In this document: in pieces, positions 54,340 through 63,249 of the stretch
How the letters are laid out: each line of letters opens with the position of its first letter
Numbering within the stretch: the stretch's first letter is position 1
Assembly: GCA_050633625.1 (NCBI GenBank)
Contig: JBOEGW010000004.1
Span: forward strand, 186,001-250,000
Reading direction: 5' to 3'
DNA length: 64,000 nt
Source of the DNA: JBOEGW01 sp050633625
Lineage (GTDB): Bacteria; Pseudomonadota; Alphaproteobacteria; Rhodobacterales; Rhodobacteraceae
Position numbers and translations under genes: made by a program
The notes under the pieces: model-generated
What the model was told of the DNA's origin: nothing
Database searches by the model: none
What the model saw: only the letters and a program-made list of their open reading frames with translations

Positions 54340-55983
54340 TTATGCCAGCTCAGGGTGGGTGTACCCCTCAAGCTGTTTGCGCAGATTCAGCTTGGAGACT
54401 TTGCCTGTCGCCGTCATTGGCAAGTCCTCGACCCAGACCACATCGTCGGGAAGCTGCCATTTGGCGAAGTGTTCTTCCATGTGATCGCGGATTTCCTGAA
54501 GGCTTGGCTTGTCTTCGCCTGCAGCCACCGCGACCAATATGGGCCGTTCGTCCCATTTAGGATGCGGTACACCGATGGCGGCACAATTTGCGATACCGGG
54601 GTGGCTCATGGCTGCGTTTTCCAGATCAATCGAGCTGATCCACTCGCCACCGGATTTGATCAGATCCTTTGCGCGGTCCTGGATCGTGAGGAACCCCTCA
54701 CTGTCGATCGAGGCAACATCGCCTGTGCCAAACCAGCCATCTGCATCCAGCGCTTTTTCGGTGGCCTCTTCGTTGTTGAAATAGCCAGAGACGATCGTAT
54801 TGCCACGTACGAAAAGCTCGCCCATGGCCTTGCCGTCATGCGGTTGGCGATTGCCGTCTTCATCCACGATCTTGAGGTCCACACCAAAGGCCCGGCGCCC
54901 TTGCAGCTGTTTGTAGTTCATCTTTTCGTCAAACGGCAGCTTGTTGACCCGTGGCGGCATCACCCCATGGGTGCCGATGGGCGACATTTCCGTCATGCCC
55001 CAAGCATGGTTGACGTTGATGCCCATGTTTTCGAAGGTTTCGATCATGGAGCGGGGGGCGGCCGAGCCGCCAATGACCACATCTTTTAGGCCCTTGGGCG
55101 CGCTGCCTTTTGCCTTGATCTCGGCCAAAAGCCCCATCCAGACGGTTGGCACACCCCAAGTGGACCCAACATTTTCGGCGTCCATCAACTTCCACAGAGA
55201 GGCACCATCAAGACCCGGACCCGGCATAATCAGGTTCGCGCCAATGATCGGCGCGGTATAGGGCAGGCCCCAAGCGTTGACGTGAAACAGCGGAACAACC
55301 GGCAAAATGTTGACGTCGCCAGCTTCATCTTTGGGCAAGGCTGGTCCAAGGATGCTGCCGACCATAAAGGCATGCAGCACTGTCGAGCGATGTGTATAAA
55401 GCGCGCCTTTGGGATTGCCGGTGGTGCCGGAGGTGTAGCACAAACCAGACGCGGTGTTCTCGTCGAGTTCGGGCCAGTCAAACGTGCTGGACTCCCCGTC
55501 GAGCAATGTGTCGTAACACAGCACATCCAGCGGCGTCTCAGGCATGCTCTCTTGATCGGTCATCACTACGATTTTCAGATCTTTCGGGAAATGATCGCGC
55601 AACGCGGCGAGGATAGGCAAGAAGGTGGTATCGACAAAAATCACCTTATCAGAAGCGTGATTGACGATGTAGATCATCTGCTCTGCGGCAAGGCGTGGGT
55701 TGATCGTGTGGCAGATCGCGCCCATGCCCGAAATCGCATAGTAAAGCTCAAAGTGGCGCGTGTTGTTCCAGGCAAGGGTGGCTACGCGGTCACCGGGTTT
55801 AATCCCCAACCCGTCAAGCGCATGCGCCAATTGCCCGACTCGGCCGAAAATCTCACGATAGTTTGACCGCGTAATCGTGCCATTTGTCTCCACTGAGACC
55901 AGACCGGCCCCTTGATGCGCTTCTGCAGCGTATTCAAGGATCGAAATGATCGACAGCGGGCGGTTCATCATCATGCCCTGCAT
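54340..55983 (-). CDS. acyl-CoA ligase (AMP-binding; fatty-acyl or DmdB-like)
   Basis: The start was placed at the ATG at 55983, 5 bases after GGGAGGG. The 547-residue ANL enzyme activates a carboxylic acid to its CoA ester with ATP. The P-loop is CYTSGTTGNPKGAL, the A5 motif HAWGMTEMSPIGT, the A7 motif DGWFGTGDVA, the hinge IQDRAKDLIKSGGEW, and the C-terminal catalytic Lys in TATGKVSKLNLR. It resembles medium/long-chain acyl-CoA ligases and 3-methylmercaptopropionyl-CoA ligase (DmdB) of roseobacters. The substrate is undetermined. It is divergent from a zinc-free reductase gene. Confidence 0.9.
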   Translation of the reverse strand: MQGMMMNRPLSIISILEYAAEAHQGAGLVSVETNGTITRSNYREIFGRVGQLAHALDGLGIKPGDRVATLAWNNTRHFELYYAISGMGAICHTINPRLAAEQMIYIVNHASDKVIFVDTTFLPILAALRDHFPKDLKIVVMTDQESMPETPLDVLCYDTLLDGESSTFDWPELDENTASGLCYTSGTTGNPKGALYTHRSTVLHAFMVGSILGPALPKDEAGDVNILPVVPLFHVNAWGLPYTAPIIGANLIMPGPGLDGASLWKLMDAENVGSTWGVPTVWMGLLAEIKAKGSAPKGLKDVVIGGSAAPRSMIETFENMGINVNHAWGMTEMSPIGTHGVMPPRVNKLPFDEKMNYKQLQGRRAFGVDLKIVDEDGNRQPHDGKAMGELFVRGNTIVSGYFNNEEATEKALDADGWFGTGDVASIDSEGFLTIQDRAKDLIKSGGEWISSIDLENAAMSHPGIANCAAIGVPHPKWDERPILVAVAAGEDKPSLQEIRDHMEEHFAKWQLPDDVVWVEDLPMTATGKVSKLNLRKQLEGYTHPELA

Positions 55984-56112
55984 TATAGCCCTCCCAAGCT
56001 TTTGAACGGCGCGCTGATCTCCAGCGTACCGCCACGTCATTGGCGTTTTACCTTGCGAAACAAAGTTTCAAGACGAAAATAACACCAAATCCACATTGGG
56101 AGGAAAGCACTA

Positions 56113-57138
56113 ATGTCACAAATGACGCAACGGATCGTTTTGGCGGCCCGTCCGCAAGGGGCTGTTTCGGCGGAAAACTTCCGCTTTGAGGAGGTCCAAT
56201 TGCCGGACTTGGGCGACGGGGAGGTCTTGGTCGAGGCAACGGCCTTGTCGCTGGACCCCTATATGCGCGGGCGAATGGACGCGGCAAAAAGCTATGCCGC
56301 GCCAGTTGAGGTTGACTGTGTGATGGAAGGCGGCGGTGTTGGCCGGGTGCTGGCCTCCAAGTTTGACGGTTTGGGGGAGGGCGACATGGTGTTCGGGATG
56401 ACCGGCTGGCAATCCCACGCTGTGCTGCGCGGGCGCGAATTGCGCAAACTCCCTGACGACATTCCAGCATCGACCGCGCTGGGGGTTCTGGGGATGCCGG
56501 GCTTTACGGGCTGGTACGGGTTGACAGCGATTGGCCAGCCCAAAGAAGGCGAAACGCTCGTCGTGGCTGCGGCTCTTGGCCCGGTTGGATCGCTCGTGGG
56601 ACAATACGCCAAAGCCAAAGGTCTGCGGGTTGTTGGCATCGCGGGAGGGGCCAAAAAATGTGCGCATGTGGTTGAGGAGTTTGGCTTTGATGAATGCCTT
56701 GATCATCGCACCTTCACCGATGCAAATGCCGCGCGCGGCGCGATTGCCAAGGCCTGTCCCGACGGCGTGGATATCTACTTTGAAAACGTGGGCGGCACAG
56801 TTCTTGAGGGCGTTTTGCCCAATATGAACGTGTTCGGGCGCATCCCGATTTGTGGAATGATCGCTTACTACGACGGTGAGGCGAAGGTCGAAAAATATGA
56901 CCTCCCCAAGATTTGGCGCTCCATGCTTGTCAACCGAATGCACGCTCAGGGTTTCATCATTTCTGATCACTGGGACAAGTTTTCGGCGTTTCTCAAAGAC
57001 GTGGTGCCGATGGTGGCGGATGGCCGGATCAAATACACTGAGGATGTTGCAGAGGGGCTGGAGGGCATGCCGGAAACCTTCATGTCGATGCTCAAAGGCG
57101 GCAATTTCGGAAAACAAGTTGTGAAAGTGAAGGACTGA
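56113..57138 (+). CDS. NADP-dependent oxidoreductase (MDR, CurA/LTB4DH-like)
   Basis: A 341-residue zinc-independent medium-chain reductase. The N-terminal domain has SLDPYMRGRMDAAKSY, followed by VLGMPGFTGWYGL and the NADP site AALGPVGSLVGQYAKAKGLR (about residues 155-174), then YFENVGGTVLEGVLPNMN. These are the signatures of the leukotriene B4 dehydrogenase/curcumin reductase group reducing C=C bonds of enones with NADPH. GGGAGGA lies upstream. The SDR gene follows 2 bases later. Confidence 0.91.
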   Translation: MSQMTQRIVLAARPQGAVSAENFRFEEVQLPDLGDGEVLVEATALSLDPYMRGRMDAAKSYAAPVEVDCVMEGGGVGRVLASKFDGLGEGDMVFGMTGWQSHAVLRGRELRKLPDDIPASTALGVLGMPGFTGWYGLTAIGQPKEGETLVVAAALGPVGSLVGQYAKAKGLRVVGIAGGAKKCAHVVEEFGFDECLDHRTFTDANAARGAIAKACPDGVDIYFENVGGTVLEGVLPNMNVFGRIPICGMIAYYDGEAKVEKYDLPKIWRSMLVNRMHAQGFIISDHWDKFSAFLKDVVPMVADGRIKYTEDVAEGLEGMPETFMSMLKGGNFGKQVVKVKD

Positions 57139-57140
57139 GT

Positions 57141-57911
57141 ATGAGTTTGTTTAATCTAAAGGGCAAAACCGCCCTGATCACCGGCTCCACCCGCGGCATT
57201 GGTAAAGCGATAGCGATGGAAATGGCGGCGCACGGCGCCAATGTCGTGATCTCCAGCCGCAAGGCAGAGGTTTGCGATGAGGTGGCAAGCGAGATCAACG
57301 CGCTTGGCGGCGGGCGCGCGGTGGCGATCCCGGCGAATATCTCGGAGGATGCCGATATTGATGCGCTGGTGAGCGAGACCGAAAAACAGCTCGGTTCGGT
57401 GGACGTGCTCGTGTGCAACGCGGCTGTGAACCCCTACATGGGACCGTTCCTGGACACGCCTGACGAGGCATTTGATAAGACGATCCGGGTCAATATCCGC
57501 TCCAACATGCGGCTTGCGAAACGGGTGGTGCCGGGGATGCAGGCCAAAAAGGACGGCGCGATTGTGATCATCTCGTCGATTGCCGCCTTTAAAGGCTCAC
57601 AACATCTTGGCATCTACGCGGTGACAAAAGCCGCCGATACGCAGATCGTGCGCAATCTCGCGGCCGCCTATGGCCCTGACAATATCCGGGTGAATGGGAT
57701 CGCCCCTGCCGTTGTGAAAACCAAGTTCGCCTCAGCCCTCTATGAAGATCCCGAACGCGAAAAAAAGGTCGCCGCCTCATACGCCCTCAAACGTCTTGGC
57801 GAACCTGACGATATCGCTGGCGCAGCTGTGTTCTTTGCCTCGCGCGCCGGGGCATGGACCACAGGTCAAACACTCATCATGGACGGTGGCTGGTCGATTT
57901 CTGAGGGCTGA
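57141..57911 (+). CDS. short-chain dehydrogenase/reductase
   Basis: A 256-residue classical SDR: cofactor loop TGSTRGIGKA (residues 15-24), CNAAVNPY, catalytic Ser in IVIISSIAAFKGS, YAVTK with Tyr and Lys, and a C-terminal TTGQTLIMDGGWS. It has the typical fold for NAD(P)H-dependent ketone/hydroxyacyl reduction. It is cotranscribed with the MDR reductase gene; together with the acyl-CoA ligase and the acyl-CoA dehydrogenase nearby it suggests acyl-chain catabolism. The substrate is unknown. Confidence 0.91.
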   Translation: MSLFNLKGKTALITGSTRGIGKAIAMEMAAHGANVVISSRKAEVCDEVASEINALGGGRAVAIPANISEDADIDALVSETEKQLGSVDVLVCNAAVNPYMGPFLDTPDEAFDKTIRVNIRSNMRLAKRVVPGMQAKKDGAIVIISSIAAFKGSQHLGIYAVTKAADTQIVRNLAAAYGPDNIRVNGIAPAVVKTKFASALYEDPEREKKVAASYALKRLGEPDDIAGAAVFFASRAGAWTTGQTLIMDGGWSISEG

Positions 57912-57931
57912 TCCCAAGCAAACATGAAACC

Positions 57932-57965
57932 AAAGGGCGCAGTGCAAAACGCTGCGCCCTTTTGC
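57932..57965 (+). terminator. terminator of the MDR-SDR operon
   Basis: AAAGGGCGCAG stem (from 57932) pairing with CTGCGCCCTTTT (to 57963) around a short A-rich loop. Confidence 0.88.
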
Positions 57966-57971
57966 ATTTTT

Positions 57972-58018
57972 TGATCTTCAAATACCTCGGGGGTGTGGGG
58001 GCAGCGCCCCCGCGCACG
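57972..58018 (+). repeat. extragenic repeat element, copy E (type I)
   Basis: GATCTTCAAATACCTCGGGGGT followed by the stem GTGGGGGC-AGC-GCCCCCGC. It lies between the SDR operon terminator and the livF terminator. Confidence 0.78.
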
Positions 58019-58043
58019 CCCGCCGCAGGCGAAATCGCCCTTG

Positions 58044-58082
58044 GCAAAAGAAAAGCGCCCGAAGAAAGATCTCCGGGCGCTT
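58044..58082 (-). terminator. terminator of the liv operon
   Basis: Perfect 9-bp stem AAGCGCCCG (58053-58061)/CGGGCGCTT (58074-58082), followed on the minus strand by CTTTTCTTTTG-type sequence. Confidence 0.88.
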
Positions 58083-58101
58083 GTTTGGTCTGAGGGGAGG
58101 C

Positions 58102-58809
58102 TCAGACCTCGAGCCATTCGGCCCGAACATCGTCGCGGGTTGCGAAATCCTCAGGCGTGCCGCCATACACGATTTCCCCGTGTCCCATCACGTAGACCCG
58201 ATGCGCAATGCGCAGCGCGATTGAGAGCTTTTGTTCAACCAACAAAATAGCCACTCCGGTCTTGGCGATCTCGGCAATCATATCCCCGATTTGCTGAACG
58301 ATCTTGGGCGCAAGCCCTTCGGTCGGCTCATCAATAATGATGAGATCAGGATCGCCCATCAAGGTCCGGCACATGGTTAACATCTGCTTTTCACCACCAG
58401 ACAAAACCCCCGCAGCATTATCCGCGCGCGCCCGCAGGTTGGGGAACATGTCGAGCATTTCCTCAATGGTGTGCTTGCCCGGATTGCGAGTGTCCTTGAT
58501 GCCCATGAGCAGATTTTGACGCACTGTCATGGTCGGGAAAATATCGCGCTCCTCAGGGACATAGCCCAATCCGAGACGCGCGATCTTATGGCTTTCCAGG
58601 CCCGAAATCATTTGCCCTTTGAAGGTGATTTCCCCCTTTGGAGCGACCTCGCCCATGATGGCTTTCGCGGTGGTGGAACGCCCCACACCGTTGCGACCCA
58701 AAAGCGCGATCACCTCGCCAGGCATGATCTCCATGTTGACGCCACGCAGGACGTGAGATTTGCCATAAAAGGCGTTGAGATCTTTAACTGAAAGCATTGG
58801 CTCGGTCAT
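58102..58809 (-). CDS. livF: LIV-type ABC transporter ATP-binding protein LivF
   Basis: A 235-residue ATPase of the hydrophobic/branched amino-acid transport family. The Walker A loop is GRNGVGRST (residues 38-46) with Arg44 where Lys is expected. The signature is LSGGEKQM, Walker B is LIIIDEPTEGL and the H-loop is in LLVEQKLS. LivF-type naming follows gene order and similarity. The substrate need not be an amino acid: neighbouring acyl-CoA genes suggest an organic acid. Its start overlaps the livG stop by one base. Confidence 0.93.
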   Translation of the reverse strand: MTEPMLSVKDLNAFYGKSHVLRGVNMEIMPGEVIALLGRNGVGRSTTAKAIMGEVAPKGEITFKGQMISGLESHKIARLGLGYVPEERDIFPTMTVRQNLLMGIKDTRNPGKHTIEEMLDMFPNLRARADNAAGVLSGGEKQMLTMCRTLMGDPDLIIIDEPTEGLAPKIVQQIGDMIAEIAKTGVAILLVEQKLSIALRIAHRVYVMGHGEIVYGGTPEDFATRDDVRAEWLEV

Positions 58810-59573
58810 TATGCGTCCTCCGGCAGGGCTTCATCGCCAAGGTAAGCTTCGCGCACTTTTGCGTCACCACGGATGCGCTCGGGCGTGTCAGAGGCGATGA
58901 TTTCACCATAAACAAGCACCGAAATCCGATCAGCAAGGTTAAAGATCACGCCCATGTCGTGCTCAACAATCACAAGGGTCTTGCCCTCGGTGGCTGTGGC
59001 AATGAGTTCAACGGCTTTGTCTGTCTCGGAGTGAGACATCCCGGCCGTAGGCTCATCGAGCAAGATCACATCCGCTCCCCCCGCGATGGTGATTGCAATC
59101 TCCAGCGCGCGTTGGTCAGCATAGGGCAAGAGCGAGGCGGGCAGGGCGGCTTTGTCCACCAGCCCGCAGCGTTCAAGGATTTCATATGTCCTTTCTTGCA
59201 CAGCTTTGTTGGTGCCAATGTTGCGCCAGAACGAGTAGCCCTGACCCAGCGCATTGAGCACGCCACAGCGCACGTTTTCGCGCACTGTCATATTGATGAA
59301 GATGTTGGACACCTGAAAACTGCGCGAAAGCCCCCGATGGTTGATCAGATGCGGTGCCATGCCCGACACATCTTCGCCATGCAGCGAAATGGAGCCGGAG
59401 GTTGGGGTGTAAAGCCCCGAGATCAGGTTAAACAGCGTGGATTTCCCTGCCCCGTTCGGCCCGATGATTGCATGGCGTTCGCCTTTGGCAATGTCCAAGT
59501 TCACATTGTTAATGATCTTGGCCGGGCCAAAGCTTTTGCACAGGTTGTTTAGAGAAAGCGCGTAAGCGGTCAT
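58809..59573 (-). CDS. livG: LIV-type ABC transporter ATP-binding protein LivG
   Basis: A 254-residue ATPase with a standard Walker A GPNGAGKST (residues 38-46), Q-loop region GLSRSFQVSNIF, an atypical signature LPYADQRALEIA (common in LivG), Walker B VILLDEPTAGM and switch His in VIVEHDM. It pairs with LivF under the LivHM permease. Overlaps livM by 4 bases and livF by 1 base. Confidence 0.94.
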   Translation of the reverse strand: MTAYALSLNNLCKSFGPAKIINNVNLDIAKGERHAIIGPNGAGKSTLFNLISGLYTPTSGSISLHGEDVSGMAPHLINHRGLSRSFQVSNIFINMTVRENVRCGVLNALGQGYSFWRNIGTNKAVQERTYEILERCGLVDKAALPASLLPYADQRALEIAITIAGGADVILLDEPTAGMSHSETDKAVELIATATEGKTLVIVEHDMGVIFNLADRISVLVYGEIIASDTPERIRGDAKVREAYLGDEALPEDA

Positions 59574-60838
59574 GCGTCGCCCTCCTTATCTTTTTTAACA
59601 AGACGGGTCAGCAACATGCCCGCAAGGCCAGTTGCCAGAACAAGAACCCAGCTGATTGGATTTGTGTGATCAAGATGCATACCGAAAGGCTCATAGACTT
59701 CGCCATACCCGTTAGACCACCGCACGGAGACCTCCACGAGGATGATCAACCCGGTCAGCATCAAGAGGATGCCACAGAGCTGCGTGATCCAGCGTTTCAG
59801 GTAAACCCCTGGTTCGACACCACGCAGACCATCCCAGAACCCAAAGACAATTCCCGCAATCCCGCGCGGCGCGTACATCACGATCGCGATGAACAGGACG
59901 CCCAGGTAAAGCAGCCAAGCCTCTGTGAAGTCAGAGAGCATGGATTGCATATAAGTCAGCAGGATCGCCCCAAAGATCGGCCCGACAAAATAAGTGATGC
60001 CGCCAACGTATGCCATGATCAGAACAAAGCCTGAAGGCAGAAGCGACAAAGCGTCGGGTGTAAAGATCTCATAGTTGACAGCGGCCATACCGCCCGCAAG
60101 CCCGGCGAAACCACCTGCAAAAATGAACACCATATAGCGCACACGTTGCGGGTTGTAGCCGATGAACTGAACGCGCTGTGCGTTGTCACGCGTGGCTTCG
60201 GACAGTTTGCCAAGTGGGGTGCGGGTAAAGGCCCACATGCCCATGATGCCAACAAAGGTCCAGAAGGCGATGAACCAGTAAATGTCAGAGATTGGCCCAA
60301 GGGACAGTCCGAACATTTCTGGGCCATTCATCCGATCGCCGGAGATGCCTTGCTCGCCACCAAAAAGGCTATCGAACATGAAAGCCGCCGCGAAAATCAG
60401 CTCAGCAACCCCAAGCGAGATCATCGCGAATGTGGTCCCGGCGCGCCGTGTCGAAGGCCAGCCGATGAAGGCCCCAGCAAGGGCACCACCGAGGAAGCCA
60501 AACACAGGCAGGAAGAACACAGGGAAGCCGCCAAAGAAGCCATAGCCATCTGCAATCCAGTTCAGCCCATGCACACAAAGGTAGCCGCCAAGGCCAAAGT
60601 AGACCGCGTGACCAAAGCTGAGAAGCCCACCTTTGCCGAGGATCATATTGTAGGACAAGGCGAACACGATGTTGATGCCCATTTGGTGCACCAGCGTGTA
60701 GAAGGTGCGCGACGGATCAAACACGAAGGGAATGATCGCCAAGACAATCGCCATGATGATGAACGGCAATGTACGTTGCCGGAACTTAGCGCCCGCAGAG
60801 GGGGCCAGGTTTTGGAAAGTCGTTGTGGTATTAGTCAC
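59570..60838 (-). CDS. livM: LIV-type ABC transporter permease LivM
   Basis: A 422-residue inner-membrane permease with about ten hydrophobic segments. The family stretches YNMILGKGGLLSFGHAVYFGLG and GEATRDNAQRVQFIGYNPQRVR-like EAA region (in part), followed by FAGGFAGLAGGMAAV, are in place. The C-terminus is about 70 residues longer than usual, with an extra membrane segment pair (about residues 345-415). It overlaps livH (4 bases) and livG (4 bases). Confidence 0.93.
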   Translation of the reverse strand: MTNTTTTFQNLAPSAGAKFRQRTLPFIIMAIVLAIIPFVFDPSRTFYTLVHQMGINIVFALSYNMILGKGGLLSFGHAVYFGLGGYLCVHGLNWIADGYGFFGGFPVFFLPVFGFLGGALAGAFIGWPSTRRAGTTFAMISLGVAELIFAAAFMFDSLFGGEQGISGDRMNGPEMFGLSLGPISDIYWFIAFWTFVGIMGMWAFTRTPLGKLSEATRDNAQRVQFIGYNPQRVRYMVFIFAGGFAGLAGGMAAVNYEIFTPDALSLLPSGFVLIMAYVGGITYFVGPIFGAILLTYMQSMLSDFTEAWLLYLGVLFIAIVMYAPRGIAGIVFGFWDGLRGVEPGVYLKRWITQLCGILLMLTGLIILVEVSVRWSNGYGEVYEPFGMHLDHTNPISWVLVLATGLAGMLLTRLVKKDKEGDA

Positions 60839-61767
60839 AGTTCTTTCTCCCCCATGAGCCCTTGTGGGCGGAAAATTAGGATCAAGACCAACAGCAAGAA
60901 GGGCAGAACCGGCGCAAGCGACGAGACGTTAATCCGGCCAACTTCAGAGAGGTCACTCAGGCCGATGAAGCCAAAGATGTCGGCAAAGCGCGCGTTGATC
61001 CCAACGGCGAGGTTTTGCAACAGGCCAATCAAAAGCGACGCGATAAACGCCCCTTCGAGCGAGCCAATGCCGCCAACAACGACCACCACAAACACGATTG
61101 GACCCATTTGCACGGCCATGGCCGGATCGGTGACAAAGATGTTCCCCGCCATCAACCCCGCAAGACCTGCGAGCGCACACCCAATCCCAAAGACTGTCAT
61201 GAAGATCAGCGGCACGTTGTGACCCAAGTGCCCCACCATATGTGGGTGGCTCAACGCGGCTTGAATGATCAGGCCAGCCCTTGTTTTCTTGAGCAAGAAC
61301 CAAAGGCCAATCAGCATTGCAATCGCGATCACGATCACAAAAATCCGGTAAGCCGGGAAGGACGCACCATAGATTTCGAAGGCGGAAAAGTTCAAGAGTT
61401 CGGGGATTTTGTAATCCACAGCGGTTTTACCGTAGACGATCTTGACGATCTCTTCGATGAGATAGGCGAGGCCAAAGGTAAACAGAAGCTCAGCAACGTG
61501 GCCATTTGCATGGACTTTGCGCAGCCCGTAGCGTTCGACAACAGCGCCGACCAAACCCACAAGAACTGGCGCGATAAAGAGCGCGATCCAGAAGCTGGAG
61601 ATGCCCGAGAGGGTAAAAGCAAAATAAGCACCCAGCATGTAGAAGCTGGCGTGCGCGAAGTTGAGCACACCCATCATCGAGAAGATGAGGGTTAGGCCCG
61701 ATGAGAGCATAAACAGCAGCAGGCCGTAACTCACACCGTTGAGAAGCCCGAAGACTAACGTTTCCAT
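60835..61767 (-). CDS. livH: LIV-type ABC transporter permease LivH
   Basis: The start was chosen at the ATG at 61767 (METLVFGLLNGVSYG), with GAGG 5 bases upstream. The 310-residue inner-membrane permease has about eight hydrophobic segments and the family stretches SGLTLIFSMMGVLNFAHASF (in part) and VVVVGGIGSLEGAFIASLLIG (in part). It overlaps livM by 4 bases. A hairpin lies between livK and this gene. Confidence 0.94.
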   Translation of the reverse strand: METLVFGLLNGVSYGLLLFMLSSGLTLIFSMMGVLNFAHASFYMLGAYFAFTLSGISSFWIALFIAPVLVGLVGAVVERYGLRKVHANGHVAELLFTFGLAYLIEEIVKIVYGKTAVDYKIPELLNFSAFEIYGASFPAYRIFVIVIAIAMLIGLWFLLKKTRAGLIIQAALSHPHMVGHLGHNVPLIFMTVFGIGCALAGLAGLMAGNIFVTDPAMAVQMGPIVFVVVVVGGIGSLEGAFIASLLIGLLQNLAVGINARFADIFGFIGLSDLSEVGRINVSSLAPVLPFLLLVLILIFRPQGLMGEKEL

Positions 61768-61787
61768 GGAGACCTCGTAGAGTGTAA

Positions 61788-61820
61788 ATAAAAGGGCACC
61801 GCGCACGCGGCACGGCGCCC
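61788..61820 (-). terminator. hairpin between livK and livH (possible partial terminator)
   Basis: An imperfect GC-rich hairpin (GGGC/GCCC closing pairs, GCGG/CCGC inside) at 61794-61820, followed on the minus strand by TTTTAT. It may reduce expression of the membrane and ATPase genes relative to the binding protein. Confidence 0.55.
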
Positions 61821-61846
61821 TCTATTAAGGTGTGAACGTGTCGCGA

Positions 61847-63082
61847 TTACTCGGGACGTTCCATTTCACAGGTTGTTGGCTGCTCAGCCGATGCCATGTC
61901 GATTTCGCCGCCCTGTACGAGGGTCCAACCGAACTCTGTGTTGTCCACACCGTATTTCACGTCTTTGGAGACGGTCGATACGAAGAGGGGTTGCTGAACT
62001 TGGTGGTCAGATGCGCGCATTGTGGCTTGGCCATATGCGTGATCGATTGTCAGACCTTCCAGAGCTTTTGCAACTGGGATCGGGTCATTCGAACCAGCGG
62101 CTTCCGCAGCTTTGTCAAACATTGCCAGCGTGTTGAACGCACGGTGGTAGTAGTAGTCATAGTCTGGGAAACGCTCTTTGTACTCTTCGATGAGCGCGTA
62201 TTGCTCGTCGGAGGCTTCGAGGTTCGTGATCCCTTCAGACACTTGGTACAACAGATCAACACCGCCTTCACCCAAGCTTGCAACAGCGCCTTTGGAGCCG
62301 CCGTAGAATGTCAGGTAAGGAACAGTCGAGCCATTTTCAGCAGCGCTCTTCATCAAGAGCTGCATGTCTGCGCCCCAGTTGCCAGTGATAACCGCATCGG
62401 CTTCAGAGGAGATAATCTTCTGAATGTATGGCGTGAAGTCTTTCACTTTGCCAAGTGGGTGCAGTTCGTTGCCTACGATTTCAATGTCGGGGCGTTTCTC
62501 AGTCAGTTGAGCAACAGCAGCAGCTGCAACCGCTTGACCAAACACATAGTCTTGACCAATCAGGTAGACTTTTTTGATGTTTTCGCGCGATTTAACGTAG
62601 TCAGTGATCGCTGCCATTTTCATGTCTGCGTGCGCATCAAAACGGAAGTGCCAGAACGAGCAAGCTTCGTTGGTGAAGGCTGGTGTCACAGCGGCGTAGT
62701 TGAAGAAGACAACCTCATCGCCAGGGTTACGTGCGTTGTGCTTGTTGATCGCGTCGATCAAAGCCGCAGCGACGGACGAACCATTCCCTTGAAGGATGTA
62801 GCGCGCGCCGGAATCGATAGCTTTTTGAAGCTGAACCAGTGATTCTTTCGGGTTGATTTTGTTGTCGTAGCCAATGACTTCGATCATATCGCCATTCACG
62901 CCGCCATTGGCGTTGATGTGCTCAGCTGCCAGCTCGAACGATGTGAAAGCTGCTTCACCCGATGGGCCAAAAGGGCCGGAAAGCGGGTCAATAAAGGCCA
63001 TTTTCACGGTGTCTGCGTTTGCAGCAGACAACGCGATTGCGGATGTTGCCGCCGCAAGAAGTGCGGTTTTTACGAATTTCAT
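61847..63082 (-). CDS. livK: LIV-type ABC transporter periplasmic binding protein
   Basis: The start was chosen at the ATG at 63082 (MKFVKTALLAAATS), with GGGAGGA 7 bases upstream. The 411-residue product has a Sec signal peptide (residues 1-23, ending ANA), then a Peripla_BP_6 domain: VKMAFIDPLSGPFGPSGEA, GVNGDMIEVIGYDNKINPKE, ILQGNGSSVAAAL. Such proteins bind branched amino acids or, often in this clade, aromatic and other carboxylates. It is the first gene of the liv operon; the symbol is by operon position. Confidence 0.92.
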   Translation of the reverse strand: MKFVKTALLAAATSAIALSAANADTVKMAFIDPLSGPFGPSGEAAFTSFELAAEHINANGGVNGDMIEVIGYDNKINPKESLVQLQKAIDSGARYILQGNGSSVAAALIDAINKHNARNPGDEVVFFNYAAVTPAFTNEACSFWHFRFDAHADMKMAAITDYVKSRENIKKVYLIGQDYVFGQAVAAAAVAQLTEKRPDIEIVGNELHPLGKVKDFTPYIQKIISSEADAVITGNWGADMQLLMKSAAENGSTVPYLTFYGGSKGAVASLGEGGVDLLYQVSEGITNLEASDEQYALIEEYKERFPDYDYYYHRAFNTLAMFDKAAEAAGSNDPIPVAKALEGLTIDHAYGQATMRASDHQVQQPLFVSTVSKDVKYGVDNTEFGWTLVQGGEIDMASAEQPTTCEMERPE

Positions 63083-63140
63083 ATAGTGGTCCTCCCATTT
63101 ACGAAAAGCGGGGATTCTCCCACGCTGTTTCTGACGCTCA

Positions 63141-63169
63141 GTCAAACGGAGCAGCGGTTGCTTTGTCAA
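63141..63169 (-). promoter_or_regulatory. possible promoter of the liv operon
   Basis: On the minus strand, a consensus TTGACA (63164-63169) with a weak -10 TTTGAC (63141-63146) after 17 bases, about 60 bases upstream of the livK start. Confidence 0.35.
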
Positions 63170-63249
63170 GATTTTTGTGAAACTCAATTTCGTATTGCAA
63201 AACAAGTCGGGTTATTGTCCGATTGTTTTAAACCGGGAGGAGAATCGAG

